Numbered from the stretch's first letter, positions 7,840-17,059 are shown. The stretch is DNA of 64,000 bases from Sedimentisphaera salicampi (GCF_002117005.1 NZ_CP021023.1:992001-1056000), one strand, 5' to 3'. Notes: a model not told the origin generated them from the letters alone. A program made the numbers and translations.

Positions 7840-9531
7840 ATGCCTATAGACATTCAACACTTAAACGTTGTCTTAATGATGGGAGTCGTAGTATTCGGCG
7901 GAATACTGGGAGCCAAGCTTTTCCAGCGCCTTCACGTACCGCAGGTTATAGGGTACATTGTGATAGGTGCTATAATTGGAGAGAGCGGGCTGAAGATCAT
8001 CTCCACTGAAACGATAAAAACCCTTGAGCCGCTGAATTTCTTTGCTCTTGGTATAATCGGCTTTATGATAGGCGGCGAGCTGAAGGCCGAGATCTTCAAA
8101 AAGTACGGCAAGCAGTTTATGAGTATCCTTTTAGGCGAGGGTATAACAGCCTTCCTGCTCGTAGGAGCTGCCAGCGGAGCGATATACTACCTGTTCACAA
8201 AGGACATTCAGATGGCCTCTGCAGTAGGCCTTGTGCTCGGAGCAATCTCCTCGGCCACAGACCCCGCTTCCACAATCCAGGTTCTCTGGGAATATAAAAC
8301 CCGCGGGGTTCTAACTACCGCCGCAACAGCGATAGTGGCCCTGGACGATGCCCTTGCCCTCACGCTCTACGGAATCGGTACAAGCGTAGCTGGAATTATA
8401 GCAGGCGGAGCGGAAGGCGGAGTGGCAGCTTCGCTGCTGAGCGCTGTCTATGAGCTTGGCGGAGCGATTGTTCTGGGCGTAGCGGGCGGATTCATCCTGC
8501 AGTGGATCCTCAAGCGAACCCACGATACAGACAGTATGCTTACATTCGCTGTAGGCTCGGTACTGCTTACAATCGGGCTTAGCATTGCCCTTCATTTCGA
8601 CGTAATCCTCTCCTCCATGTGCCTCGGGCTCACGATCGTGAACATCGCACCAAGGCTCAGCTCTCAAACATTTAATATGATACAGAAATTCAGCCCGCCT
8701 ATATACATACTTTTCTTTGTATTCGTTGGAGCGGGGATCCAAATTCAGGGGCTTAAAGGCGCAGCTCTTGCGATAGCTGCGGGATATGTGGTTTTCAGGA
8801 GCCTTGGAAAGGTGGGCGGAGCATTTATTGGAGCTAAGATTTCAGGTGCGCAGGCTGTAGTGAAGAAGTATCTGGGCTGCTGTCTGTTCGCTCAGGGCGG
8901 CGTTGCAGTTGGGCTGAGTATTATGGCGAGCCACAAATTCGCCGACCAGCCGGAAATTGCGCAGATGATCGTGCTTGTGGTAACTGCTACAACGCTGTTC
9001 GTTCAGCTTCTCGGGCCGGTTTCTGTGAAGTATGCAGTTAAGAAGGCCGGCGAAATAGGGCTGAACGTAACTGAGGAGGATCTGATAAAGAAATACAAGG
9101 TGCGCGATGTTATGGTTGAAAATCCCGTAACTATATATGCCTCCCAGACCCTTGATGAAGTGCTTAGGATATTCTCAGAAAACGATTTCACCTACTATCC
9201 GGTAGTGGAGGATTCAGGGAAGGTTATAGGCTCTATGTCTATTGAGGGCATAAAAGAAACGCTCAAATACAGGGACACTGCAAGCTGGCTTTTGGCATGC
9301 GATATTATGAAGCCCATGGAAGACCACATAAGCCCCGATATGGAGCTGGAAGAGGCGATGCGGTATTTCAGGGCGTACAACATTGATTACGCATGCGTTA
9401 TTGAAGACGGCAGCGATAAAATCAAGGGACTGTTTGACATCCGCCTTGCGAACAAGAAAATCTCGGCTGAAGTGATTAAGTGCAGAGAACACGCCGACCA
9501 CGGCGAAACCTGCCCAGAATGCACTGCTTAA
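7840..9531 (+). CDS. CPA2-family cation:proton antiporter with C-terminal CBS pair
   Basis: 563 residues. About 12 membrane segments occupy residues 8-400. Family landmarks are LFQRLHVPQVIGYIVIGAIIGE near the N-terminus, SSATDPASTIQVLWEYKTRG (the unwound-helix region) and ALDDALALTLYG. Consecutive aspartates at that last position are the ion-binding pair of electrogenic CPA2 antiporters (NapA-like). Two CBS domains follow: VRDVMVENPVTIYASQTLDE and CDIMKPMEDHISPDMELEEA, about residues 410-545. The CBS domains probably sense adenine nucleotides. No KTN (RCK) domain is present, so this is not a classic KefB/KefC. cmoA starts 12 nt downstream, so the two are likely co-transcribed. Confidence 0.85.
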   Translation: MPIDIQHLNVVLMMGVVVFGGILGAKLFQRLHVPQVIGYIVIGAIIGESGLKIISTETIKTLEPLNFFALGIIGFMIGGELKAEIFKKYGKQFMSILLGEGITAFLLVGAASGAIYYLFTKDIQMASAVGLVLGAISSATDPASTIQVLWEYKTRGVLTTAATAIVALDDALALTLYGIGTSVAGIIAGGAEGGVAASLLSAVYELGGAIVLGVAGGFILQWILKRTHDTDSMLTFAVGSVLLTIGLSIALHFDVILSSMCLGLTIVNIAPRLSSQTFNMIQKFSPPIYILFFVFVGAGIQIQGLKGAALAIAAGYVVFRSLGKVGGAFIGAKISGAQAVVKKYLGCCLFAQGGVAVGLSIMASHKFADQPEIAQMIVLVVTATTLFVQLLGPVSVKYAVKKAGEIGLNVTEEDLIKKYKVRDVMVENPVTIYASQTLDEVLRIFSENDFTYYPVVEDSGKVIGSMSIEGIKETLKYRDTASWLLACDIMKPMEDHISPDMELEEAMRYFRAYNIDYACVIEDGSDKIKGLFDIRLANKKISAEVIKCREHADHGETCPECTA

Positions 9532-9543
9532 AATAAAAATAAT

Positions 9544-10278
9544 ATGCAGCAGAAGAAAGATTCAATATACTCAGAGTACCGCGAGAAGGTGGCGGATTTC
9601 GTTTTTGACAAGAACGTAGTAAGCGTTTTTGATGATATGATCCGGCGGAGCGTGCCGGGATATGCAACGGTTGTGGCGATGACGAAAGTTTTCGCAGAGC
9701 AGGTTGCCGAAGACGGGGCTGTGTGCTACGATCTGGGCTGCTCGCTTGGAGCGTCTGCTATTGCAATGCGAAGAGGCTTAGAGCATAAGAAAGGCTGCAA
9801 AATAATCGCTGTGGACAATTCAGAGGCGATGGTAAGCCGGTGCAGGCATATAGTAGAGCAAGACCCGAGCAATGTAAAGATAGATGTTCGCCGGGAAGAC
9901 ATCCTCGATACCAAAATCGAAAACTGCTCACTCTGCGCTGTAAATTTCACTTTGCAGTTTCTCAGCCCTGAAAACAGGGATGAAATTATAAGAAGAATCG
10001 CCTCAAACACCCGACCGGGCGGTATGCTGCTTTTATCAGAGAAGATCTGCTATGAAGATGAGCAGGAGCAAAACTTTCAGGTAAAAATGCACCATAAATT
10101 TAAAAGTTTAAACGGCTACAGCGAACTTGAGATAAGTCAGAAGCGTAGAGCTCTTGAAAATGTACTTGTACCGGACACAACAAAAAAACATTTCAGCAGG
10201 CTTAGTGAAGCTGGATACTCTCAGTTCTATCTGTGGTTTAAGTGTTTTAATTTTATCTCAATTGCAGCAGTAAAATAG
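9544..10278 (+). CDS. cmoA: Carboxy-S-adenosyl-L-methionine synthase
   Basis: 244 residues, a class I SAM methyltransferase fold. The matches to CmoA are specific: FDKNVVSVFDDMIRRSVPGY at the N-terminus, the SAM loop VCYDLGCSLGASAIAMRR, IIAVDNSEAM, VNFTLQFLSPE, GGMLLLSEK, and the diagnostic NGYSELEISQKRRALENVL. CmoA makes carboxy-SAM from SAM and prephenate. CmoB then uses it to form 5-carboxymethoxyuridine at the tRNA wobble position. No cmoB is in the window. The gene follows the antiporter by 12 nt, which says nothing obvious about tRNA modification. Confidence 0.93.
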   Translation: MQQKKDSIYSEYREKVADFVFDKNVVSVFDDMIRRSVPGYATVVAMTKVFAEQVAEDGAVCYDLGCSLGASAIAMRRGLEHKKGCKIIAVDNSEAMVSRCRHIVEQDPSNVKIDVRREDILDTKIENCSLCAVNFTLQFLSPENRDEIIRRIASNTRPGGMLLLSEKICYEDEQEQNFQVKMHHKFKSLNGYSELEISQKRRALENVLVPDTTKKHFSRLSEAGYSQFYLWFKCFNFISIAAVK

Positions 10279-10376
10279 TTTGAATCTATTTTGAAAATCA
10301 CTTGATTTATATAAGTTGATGTTCACAATTGTATGGCAGTGTTCTTAAATTTAGGAAAAATCTTGAAAGGAAAAAA

Positions 10377-11420
10377 ATGAAACTTATCAAATCTTTGTTA
10401 ATAGTAACCCTGTTAACTGTAACTTTCGCAGCAGCGGAAGAGGCGGAGAAACAATCAGAAACTAAAGACCTCAGCGGCGTTGCGGCTATCGTGAACGGCG
10501 AAAAGATCGGTATGGATAAGGTAAACAGCCTTGCCGAAATGACCCTGAGCAGGTATCCAAAGCAGATGCGTGAGTCTCAGGCTAAGAAAATCAAGAAACG
10601 CGTGCTTGATACAATCATCTTCGGTGAGCTCGTCTCTCAGAAGGCAGAAGAAATGGGTATTTCAGTGAGCGATGAGAGATGCGAGAAGGAAGTAACCGAT
10701 ATGATTTCTTCCAAAGACATCACTCTTGAGCAGTATAAGAAGATGATTGAAGATTCGGGCAAGGATTACGGCGAGCTGCTCGATCAGGTGCGCAGGAGCC
10801 TTGAATTTGAGAAGATTATCAATAAGCTCTCTGCGGACGATGTGAAGGTTAAGGATAAGGAAGTGAAAGAGTATTTCAATTCCAACAAAGAAAAGCTCGC
10901 TAGCCCTGAGCAGGTTAAGGCAAGCCACATACTCATTAAAGCCGAAAGCGATGAAGACAAGCAGGCAGCCAAGGAAAAGACTGAAGAACTTTTGAAGAAA
11001 ATCAATGACGGCGCCGACTTCGCTGCGATCGCTAAAGAAAACTCAGACTGCCCAAGCTCAGAGCGCGGCGGGGACCTTGGATTCTTCTCACGCGGAAGAA
11101 TGGTTGGTGCGTTCGAGGATGCAGCTTTTGCTCTGGATGTTGGCGAAATGTCTGATGTAGTAGAAACTAAATTCGGATACCATATCATCCTTGTTACTGA
11201 CAAAAAAGAAGCCAAGGAAGCGGTTTTTGAAGACCAGAAAAACGAAATCCGTGAGCAGCTTGTAAATCAGAAGATGGGTAAAGCAGCGGATAAAATCCGT
11301 GAGAATATGATGCAGGCAGCCACAATCCGCTACTCAGACGTATTCAAACCAGAAGAAAAAGAAGCGAAAAAGCAGGCGGAAAAACAAGCTGAAGGCACTG
11401 AGCTGAAAATCGAAGAATAA
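10377..11420 (+). CDS. Periplasmic parvulin-type peptidyl-prolyl isomerase (SurA/PrsA-like)
   Basis: 347 residues from the ATG at 10377, preceded by AAAGGA at 6 nt; an upstream in-frame ATG at 10329 has no such site. The signal peptide is MKLIKSLLIVTLLTVTFAAA. A SurA-N-like helical segment follows (residues 30-165). The parvulin domain lies at about residues 180-278: VKASHILIKAE, DFAAIAKENSDCPS, GGDLGFFSRGRMV, FEDAAFAL, FGYHIILV. The tail is charged and Lys/Glu-rich. It probably acts as an envelope chaperone/PPIase for exported proteins. Only one parvulin domain is present, unlike E. coli SurA, which has two. Confidence 0.88.
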   Translation: MKLIKSLLIVTLLTVTFAAAEEAEKQSETKDLSGVAAIVNGEKIGMDKVNSLAEMTLSRYPKQMRESQAKKIKKRVLDTIIFGELVSQKAEEMGISVSDERCEKEVTDMISSKDITLEQYKKMIEDSGKDYGELLDQVRRSLEFEKIINKLSADDVKVKDKEVKEYFNSNKEKLASPEQVKASHILIKAESDEDKQAAKEKTEELLKKINDGADFAAIAKENSDCPSSERGGDLGFFSRGRMVGAFEDAAFALDVGEMSDVVETKFGYHIILVTDKKEAKEAVFEDQKNEIREQLVNQKMGKAADKIRENMMQAATIRYSDVFKPEEKEAKKQAEKQAEGTELKIEE

Positions 11421-11448
11421 TCGCTAAGATTAAATAAAGCAACATCAG

Positions 11449-11481
11449 CGGCTCAGGTGTAGAATCCTGAGCCGTTTTTTT
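11449..11481 (+). terminator. Rho-independent terminator
   Basis: CGGCTCAGG pairs with CCTGAGCCG around a TGTAGAAT loop and is followed by seven Ts, 28 nt after the PPIase stop. Confidence 0.9.
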
Positions 11482-11750
11482 GTGTTAATAGAAAACTTTT
11501 TTCAATTTTTTGCAAATCTTTGAGAACTTAAGCAAGACTTCCCCGTAAAGCATTGTGATGAAACGGTTTAATGAGAAATAAAGTCAAATAAAAATTTTTC
11601 AATTTTTTTTGCTTTTTCTCTTGACCTCTTTAAAAAACTTAATATCATAACGATTGTTTTAGAGGGAATGGTTCCTGTACGTCAAAACTTTTACCTCTCA
11701 AAACAGTGGATGCGGGAGCAAACGCAAAGCTGTATTAAACAATAAACAGC
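11482..11750. other. Non-coding AT-rich spacer
   Basis: About 270 nt between the PPIase terminator and the tRNA promoter. It is A/T-rich with poly-T tracts (for example around 11597-11615). I see no gene, repeat or recognisable RNA element. Confidence 0.5.
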
Positions 11751-11778
11751 TTGACTTTTTTTGCCGATTCGATATTAT
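11751..11778 (+). promoter_or_regulatory. Promoter of tRNA-Leu
   Basis: TTGACT (11751-11756), a 16-nt spacer and TATTAT (11773-11778). Transcription would start near 11785, just before the mature tRNA 5' end at 11791. Confidence 0.7.
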
Positions 11779-11790
11779 CTGCGGCTTCCC

Positions 11791-11875
11791 GCGGATGTGG
11801 CGGAATTGGCAGACGCGTTAGCTTCAGGTGCTAATGGGCTTTACGCCCGTGGAGGTTCGAGTCCTCTCATCCGCA
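11791..11875 (+). tRNA. tRNA-Leu (anticodon CAG)
   Basis: 85 nt. The acceptor stem GCGGATG/CATCCGC has discriminator A. The D-arm is GGCGGAATTGGCAGACGC. Anticodon stem TTAGC/GCTAA encloses loop TTCAGGT (CAG). There is a long class II variable arm, TGGGCTTTACGCCC, and T-arm GAGGTTCGAGTCCTC. The 3' CCA is not encoded. The long variable arm and anticodon agree on leucine (CUG codons). Confidence 0.97.
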
Positions 11876-11931
11876 ATTCTCCTTAAAAAACACATAACAA
11901 CAACCAACACAAAGCCTCCTTAAAAACGCGA

Positions 11932-11965
11932 GGGCAGATCGCAACGATCTGCCCACTCTTTTTTT
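11932..11965. terminator. Terminator downstream of tRNA-Leu, usable from both sides
   Basis: A 10-bp stem GGGCAGATCG/CGATCTGCCC with loop CAA is followed on the plus strand by a run of Ts (11959-11965). On the minus strand a T run follows 4-5 nt after the stem, so it could also end the cysD-tauE-cysN transcript. Confidence 0.85.
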
Positions 11966-12068
11966 AAACGAATCAAATTTTTAACAGCTGTTATTCTTCC
12001 CCCATGTGAAACTAAAACTGCCCTGTTTCTTCGCAGCAGCGGGGGAATCATCAAGGGATTGTTACTTT

Positions 12069-13301
12069 CTATCGGCCTGTGATTATTCCGCCGGCAACGA
12101 TATTTTCGTCTTTCACCAGCACGAATCTGCCCATCTCCTGAGTGCTGTTGAAATCATCGAAGGCGATTTCCTTTTTCGTTTTGATAATCACCTCGCCTAC
12201 TTCGAGATTTTCCAGCTTTGTGCCGTTTTCTTCAAGCACCTTGAGCGTTGAGGAGTCTATGCGTTTCTCGATAGTATCTATAGAGCAGCGGGTCTGCTGG
12301 GTTGCGCAGCGGATGAAGAGCCTTTCGGATGTATCGAGGGGGCGTTTGCTCATCCAGAAGATTCTCGCACGGAAGCAGTCTGCAAGGGTCGGCTCGCCGC
12401 CTTCTCTGCATACGATATCGCCTCTGTCGAGGAAGAGGGCATCTTCAGTTGTTATGCCGATTGATTCGCCTGCGCACGCCCTTTCGGGCTCCTCAAGGAA
12501 TTTCTCCACAGACTGCACCTTTGTTTTCTGGCCTGAGGGGATCACCTTCACGGCCTCGCCCTGCTCAATGCAGCCCGCTTCCACGCGTCCGGCATTTATC
12601 CGCTTGTCATCCACCTTGTAAACATCCTGCACGGGTAATATGAGGCTCTTGTCCTCAGCGGGGATCCTTCCTTTGAGGCTGTCGAGGCTGTCGAGGAATG
12701 TTGGGCCTTTATGCCAAGGCATATTCTCCGAGGGCTTTGCGATATTATCGCCTTTTGCGGCGGCTATCGGGAGCGTTATATCGGAGCTTGCTCCAATGGA
12801 TGCGAGAAACTCCTGCACATCGCTTTGAACCTGCTTGAATCTCTCTTCGCTGTATTGGACGAGATCCATTTTGTTTATTACTGTGATTATCTGCTTGAGG
12901 CCGAGCATATTGAGCATATACGAGTGTCTTTTTGTCTGCTCCATCACGCCCTCTTCGGCATCTACAATCAGAACTGCCGCCTCAGCCTGAGATGCTCCGG
13001 TGATCATATTCTTCACAAATTCGACATGCCCTGGGGCATCAATGATAACGTAATGCCGCTTGTCTGTGCTGAAGAAAACCTGCGTTGTGTCTATCGTAAC
13101 GCCCTGCTTGCGTTCCTCTTCGAGGTGGTCGAGCAGGTATGCGAATTCATTCTCATCACGCCCGCGGGATTTGCTCATCTTCTCCATCTCGGCGATCCTG
13201 TCTGGCTGGAGTGAATCGGTGTCGTAAAGCAGCCTGCCGATGAGGGTTGATTTTCCGTGGTCAACGTGTCCGACTATTACGAAGTTCAGTACATTATCCA
13301 T
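12069..13301 (-). CDS. cysN: Sulfate adenylyltransferase subunit 1 (GTPase)
   Basis: 410 residues of the EF-Tu-like translational GTPase superfamily, CysN branch. Visible motifs are G1 GHVDHGKST (from residue 11), the switch region [15 protein letters not shown]3 DAPGH and G4 NKMD. Beta-barrel domains 2-3 follow ([22 protein letters not shown]). CysN hydrolyses GTP to drive CysD-catalysed formation of adenylylsulfate from ATP and sulfate. It is shorter than E. coli CysN (about 475) and has no fused APS kinase (CysC) domain. It is the last gene of the minus-strand cluster with cysD and tauE, and starts 95 nt after tauE ends. Confidence 0.88.
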   Translation of the reverse strand: MDNVLNFVIVGHVDHGKSTLIGRLLYDTDSLQPDRIAEMEKMSKSRGRDENEFAYLLDHLEEERKQGVTIDTTQVFFSTDKRHYVIIDAPGHVEFVKNMITGASQAEAAVLIVDAEEGVMEQTKRHSYMLNMLGLKQIITVINKMDLVQYSEERFKQVQSDVQEFLASIGASSDITLPIAAAKGDNIAKPSENMPWHKGPTFLDSLDSLKGRIPAEDKSLILPVQDVYKVDDKRINAGRVEAGCIEQGEAVKVIPSGQKTKVQSVEKFLEEPERACAGESIGITTEDALFLDRGDIVCREGGEPTLADCFRARIFWMSKRPLDTSERLFIRCATQQTRCSIDTIEKRIDSSTLKVLEENGTKLENLEVGEVIIKTKKEIAFDDFNSTQEMGRFVLVKDENIVAGGIITGR

Positions 13302-13396
13302 ATATCTGCCTTTGCTGTTTGTTATAATTATTTAGCATTCATTAACCTGCTGAAATATATTCTGCAGGGATTATTTTTCAAGCAAAAAGAACAAGC

Positions 13397-14224
13397 TCAA
13401 AAGAAGAGTTTGAGCAGTGTAAAGAGCCCGAGGGCCATAGTTATCACTGCTATGAGCATCTTCATATTCCCAGAGCTCACCTTCTTCACCGCAAGCGCAG
13501 AGAGCGGAACGGAAAGCACCGCACCCGTGCATAGCCAAGGGGCGAGGCGGAAATCGAACGGCTGCTTGAGAACGTACACATACAGCACAACGCCTACAAG
13601 GCAGGTCAGCCCTTCGGCGAGGCTTGTTATGCCCACAGCGCTTTTGCTGTTTACTCCTGAGAGGATCTGGCCGCTGGTTACTACGGGGCCGTATCCCCCG
13701 CCGGAGATCCCCTTGTTGAATGAGGCAAGCACGCCGAGAAACGTCATCTTATGCCAGGAGAAGCGGAAAGTTTTCTTGAGGCATATCATTATCAGAAGTC
13801 CCATTGAGAACACCAAAACGCCGATATAGAGCTTGAGCCAGAATTCGGGGATATTCACAGCCACGTAAATCGCTGCAACCGTGCCGACAACGCTGCACAG
13901 AGAAAGGAGGATTGCGATTTTGAGGTGCCTCGGGGTGTTCTGCTTGAAGCTCTCGATATAGCCTATGCTGCTGAGCTGCTCGGCAATCTTGCGGGCGTTC
14001 ATCGTTTCCGGCCTCAGATTTACATTTCCATGGAAGTGGTGCAGTACTGCGGCAAGCAGCCCGCTTACCAGCTCACTCAGCAGAACAGCGGGGACAATCT
14101 CCAGAGGCTCGAAGCCGAATAGAAGCATCAGAACAGGAGTCAGAGTTGTCCCGTAGCCCATTCCGAGCGTGGCGTCTACAAATTCGCAGAAAAACGCTAT
14201 GATTATCAGTCCGAAGCTTTGCAA
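13397..14224 (-). CDS. TauE/SafE-family sulfite/sulfonate transporter
   Basis: 275 residues with about eight membrane segments in two related halves. The first half carries EFVDATLGMGYGTTLTP and the second FNKGISGGGYGPVVTSG, the typical TauE/SafE repeats. The family exports or imports sulfite, sulfonates or related anions. Placement between cysD and cysN suggests a sulfur-anion role here. The frame begins with TTG at 14224, only 7 nt after the methyltransferase stop. No ATG occurs before the conserved first helix, so TTG is the probable start, preceded by a weak AGTAGG. This unusual 5' end coincides with the edge of the restriction-modification insertion. Confidence 0.85.
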   Translation of the reverse strand: MQSFGLIIIAFFCEFVDATLGMGYGTTLTPVLMLLFGFEPLEIVPAVLLSELVSGLLAAVLHHFHGNVNLRPETMNARKIAEQLSSIGYIESFKQNTPRHLKIAILLSLCSVVGTVAAIYVAVNIPEFWLKLYIGVLVFSMGLLIMICLKKTFRFSWHKMTFLGVLASFNKGISGGGYGPVVTSGQILSGVNSKSAVGITSLAEGLTCLVGVVLYVYVLKQPFDFRLAPWLCTGAVLSVPLSALAVKKVSSGNMKMLIAVITMALGLFTLLKLFF

Positions 14225-14231
14225 AAAAGGC

Positions 14232-15488
14232 CTACTCTTTTCTCATCACAACAATAAATTCTCTGCTCATAGTTGCACTCTTCGCGCCTGTTTTGTTTGT
14301 TGGGCTGTTTTTGGAGGGCATTCTTTTATTTGGGATGTTTCTATTAAAAGTGTCAATGTGCCTCAAACCATTATCTTCAAAGAAAGCTTTAGTAATTTCA
14401 TCAGTGGGCAAAACTGTGTTTTTAACAATTCTATTCCCAACTACATAACAGCAAAAAGCCCCGTCTCTTATTATCTTGGAGATGTTGCTGATTGATTTAT
14501 AGTAATCTTCGTAAAATGACAACACTTCAATCGCTCTCTTCTCATCGATTTGTCTTATCTTATCAATTGATGAATCAACTTCTTCAAAGCCCATTTCGTG
14601 AATCTTGGAAAAATACCGTTTACCGCCCATTAAATTATTATCGACTTTGTTTGGCTCTTCAAGGTCAAGCCATTGACTTGCGAGACGGGAAAATTGGCCA
14701 TAGGCAACAGTAGTTCTGCTGTCCCCATAGGGAGGAGAGGTTACTACAAGATCAATTTCAGAGCTTTTCAATGGTTCAACAGTTTTTACTGTGTCGAAAC
14801 TGAGAATCTTTGTTTTGGCATTTACGCCCTGCATAATTTCTGAATATTCTAATAAGCCTCGGATATTTCTTTGCAGCTTAGAGAGAAATATCCCGTAAAC
14901 ATCAGGAGAAAAGCTTTTTCTTTTAGCTTCAGGGATTCTAACTAATTTAAATTCGCTATTTCTTGTGTAGCTTGCTTCTCTAATTGTTTCGCTAAAGGCA
15001 ACATAAAAAAACAGTGAAACTGTTCTGTCCTCAATCTCATCTATGTACCGCTTTATATGTGATAATTTCTCAATCACTTCTTCGCTAAACCAAAAATGTA
15101 AATTAGGAAATACCGGCAAGTTTGCCTTTTCTTCCTCAACGCATTTAAAGCTGCTGGAAAAAAAAAGGTTAGAAAAAAAATCAATTTTTGATTTTATTTT
15201 TTCAATTTCCGGCAACGCAGTCTTTGCTTCAGCTATTAGTCTTGCCAATGGATTTAAGTCTGTTCCTACTGCATTTATTCCGTTTACATTTGCTTCTACC
15301 AACGATGTACCGGATCCGCAGTATGGATCAAAAAGCTGCTGAGCATCAGAGCCGTAATATTTAATTAACCTATTGGCAATTTGAGGAATCATCATAGCAG
15401 GATAACCATGATAACAATGGGTATATGTCTTAGTGTTTTCAAGCCTAAAATCCCAGTCTGTATCAGGCAATGTTTTTGCGTATGACAT
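14232..15488 (-). CDS. Type II DNA methyltransferase (amino-methylating, probably N4-cytosine)
   Basis: 418 residues. SAM-binding motif FDPYCGSGTSLVEA lies at residues 53-66, followed by GINAVGTDLNPLA. The catalytic motif TSPPYGD is at residues 250-256. SPPY is typical of N4-cytosine and some N6-adenine methyltransferases, not of C5 enzymes. The start codon overlaps the stop of the upstream endonuclease (TAATG), so translation is coupled. Pairing with an MvaI/BcnI-type nuclease suggests an N4mC enzyme acting on a CCNGG-like site, but specificity cannot be read from sequence. The stretch is visibly more A/T-rich than the flanking cys genes, consistent with horizontal acquisition. Confidence 0.85.
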   Translation of the reverse strand: MSYAKTLPDTDWDFRLENTKTYTHCYHGYPAMMIPQIANRLIKYYGSDAQQLFDPYCGSGTSLVEANVNGINAVGTDLNPLARLIAEAKTALPEIEKIKSKIDFFSNLFFSSSFKCVEEEKANLPVFPNLHFWFSEEVIEKLSHIKRYIDEIEDRTVSLFFYVAFSETIREASYTRNSEFKLVRIPEAKRKSFSPDVYGIFLSKLQRNIRGLLEYSEIMQGVNAKTKILSFDTVKTVEPLKSSEIDLVVTSPPYGDSRTTVAYGQFSRLASQWLDLEEPNKVDNNLMGGKRYFSKIHEMGFEEVDSSIDKIRQIDEKRAIEVLSFYEDYYKSISNISKIIRDGAFCCYVVGNRIVKNTVLPTDEITKAFFEDNGLRHIDTFNRNIPNKRMPSKNSPTNKTGAKSATMSREFIVVMRKE

Positions 15489-16168
15489 TACAAATCCCTC
15501 CTTTTTCCAAAAATCAAAGGCAATTTATGTTCATACACCCTAAATGCAGTTCCATGATTTCGGGCTCTTGTTCCCTTATCATGCAACCTCAAATCTACAA
15601 AAACATTTTCCTCTTTAAACTGATTCAAAAGGTTGGCGTGCGTAATCTGTTCTAATAACTGCGCTCTGTAGAAATGGAAATATTCAATATCTCCTCTTTG
15701 TTCAGTAAAGGCAGAGACAAAAATTAAGGCTGGGATTTTCTCCTTAAATCTTTTCACAAGAGAGTCAATTTGCCATACAGCAACTATTTCTCCGCTTATA
15801 TGCCTAACTGAAATATCAGTTTCAGTTAAATGCAGAAAAAGTCCCTGGCTGTTAGGCTTGAGCTTCATTGTAAAGTATATACCCAGTCTGCCATTAGAAT
15901 CCTCAGAACCATATTTCTTTATCGCTTCAAGAGGCGGAATTTGCCATGCTTTATTGTTAAAAGTGAAAAGAGTAATCATAGACTGAGAGTTTTGTCTATG
16001 AGTTTTTATCTCGGCTTGAGGAATATCTGAGAGGGCGAAATTATTTTCATCTATGCCCATCATTGTCTCGAATGTATATCCTATGCCGGTAGGGCCTTTT
16101 CTTAAAGAACGAACGTATTGCTTATCCCTTAATTCTTGAAACTTCTCAGTGAATTCTTCTAATTTCAT
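15488..16168 (-). CDS. Type II restriction endonuclease, MvaI/BcnI family
   Basis: 226 residues. N-terminal KGPTGIGYTFETMMGIDENN and the catalytic PD-(D/E)XK-type core SDIPQAEIKTHR (Asp48, Glu53, Lys55) match the MvaI/BcnI-like family. The following MITLFTFNNKAW segment also fits. Family members cut CCWGG or CCSGG as monomers; the exact site here is unknown. The gene precedes and overlaps its cognate methyltransferase and starts 35 nt after cysD. It apparently lacks a promoter of its own and would rely on the cys transcript. Confidence 0.8.
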   Translation of the reverse strand: MKLEEFTEKFQELRDKQYVRSLRKGPTGIGYTFETMMGIDENNFALSDIPQAEIKTHRQNSQSMITLFTFNNKAWQIPPLEAIKKYGSEDSNGRLGIYFTMKLKPNSQGLFLHLTETDISVRHISGEIVAVWQIDSLVKRFKEKIPALIFVSAFTEQRGDIEYFHFYRAQLLEQITHANLLNQFKEENVFVDLRLHDKGTRARNHGTAFRVYEHKLPLIFGKRRDL

Positions 16169-16203
16169 AGCTGTATCATAAGCCCCAATTGTAATGCTCG
16201 TTC

Positions 16204-17016
16204 CTACATATACCCCAGAGTGCGGAGTTTCTGCATCATATAGTCGTCTTCTTTGTCCTGCGCTCTTCCGCTTCGCTCAGAGACTTTTGTGCTCTTCAGC
16301 TCTGCTATTATATCATCTATGGTTTCTGCGTTAGAATCTACAGGTCCGCAGCAGGTCTCGCAGCCGATACTGCGGTATCTTTTGCCGTTTTTGGCAAAAT
16401 AGAGGCTGGGAACCGGGATATTCTCGCGTTTGACATATTCCCAGATATCCACTTCCCTCCATCCAAGCAGGGGATGGACTCTGAGGTGCTCTTCCTGAGC
16501 GGCCTTAGTTTTATACTGATCCCAGAGCTCTGGTGGCTGGTTTTTGTAGTCCCATTCGAAGTCTTGATCTCTCGGGCTGAAAACTCTCTCCTTTGCCCTA
16601 ATTCCGTGCTCATCTCTTCTTATTCCAAGCAAGAGCGCCTTAAACTGATAATCTGCTATTGCGTTTTTCAGGGCGAGGGTTTTGAGCTGATTGCAACATT
16701 CAAACTTGCCCTTATCCGGCCCCATTCCCTCGGCGAGGGCTTTTTCATTTTTCGCAACTTTCAAATCAAGATTCCACTTTTCAGCATACTTATTTCGGAA
16801 ATCATATATCTCCTGAAATTTGTACGACGTATCAATGTGCATAATCGGGAATGGAATTTTGCCGAAAAACGCCTTTCTAACGAGCCAGAGAAGTGTTGTG
16901 CTGTCTTTGCCGATAGACCACAGCATAGCAATATTTCTGAACTGACTGTACGCCTCACGGATTATGAAAATGCTTTGATTTTCGAGCTTATCGAGTTGTG
17001 TGTAATTGCCGGCCAT
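16204..17016 (-). CDS. cysD: Sulfate adenylyltransferase subunit 2
   Basis: 270 residues of the PAPS-reductase/N-type ATP pyrophosphatase family. Motifs are the PP-loop AMLWSIGKDSTTLLWLVRKAF, FPIMHIDTSYKFQEIYDFR, LLLGIRRDEHGIRAKERVFS, VHPLLGWREVDIWEYV and the tail GPVDSNAETIDDIIAELKST-VSERSGR. CysD forms adenylylsulfate from ATP and sulfate with CysN. I chose the ATG at 17016 because GGATGG lies 5 nt upstream; the ATG at 17025 has no site. It is about 30 residues shorter than E. coli CysD, with a Cys-rich GCETCCGP near the C-terminus. It is the first gene of the cluster; its partner cysN is the last. Confidence 0.87.
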   Translation of the reverse strand: MAGNYTQLDKLENQSIFIIREAYSQFRNIAMLWSIGKDSTTLLWLVRKAFFGKIPFPIMHIDTSYKFQEIYDFRNKYAEKWNLDLKVAKNEKALAEGMGPDKGKFECCNQLKTLALKNAIADYQFKALLLGIRRDEHGIRAKERVFSPRDQDFEWDYKNQPPELWDQYKTKAAQEEHLRVHPLLGWREVDIWEYVKRENIPVPSLYFAKNGKRYRSIGCETCCGPVDSNAETIDDIIAELKSTKVSERSGRAQDKEDDYMMQKLRTLGYM

Positions 17017-17059
17017 TTTTACCATCCAGAAAATTTAATTTTTTATTTTTCCAGCAATA

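Noticed and set aside
8311-8742. Long antisense frame inside the antiporter gene
   Set aside because: It is a shadow of the antiporter reading frame; His/Arg/Cys-rich with no start signal.
12142-12621. Antisense frames across cysN
   Set aside because: The minus-strand frame carries all GTPase motifs. The plus-strand frames are Ser/Arg-rich shadows.
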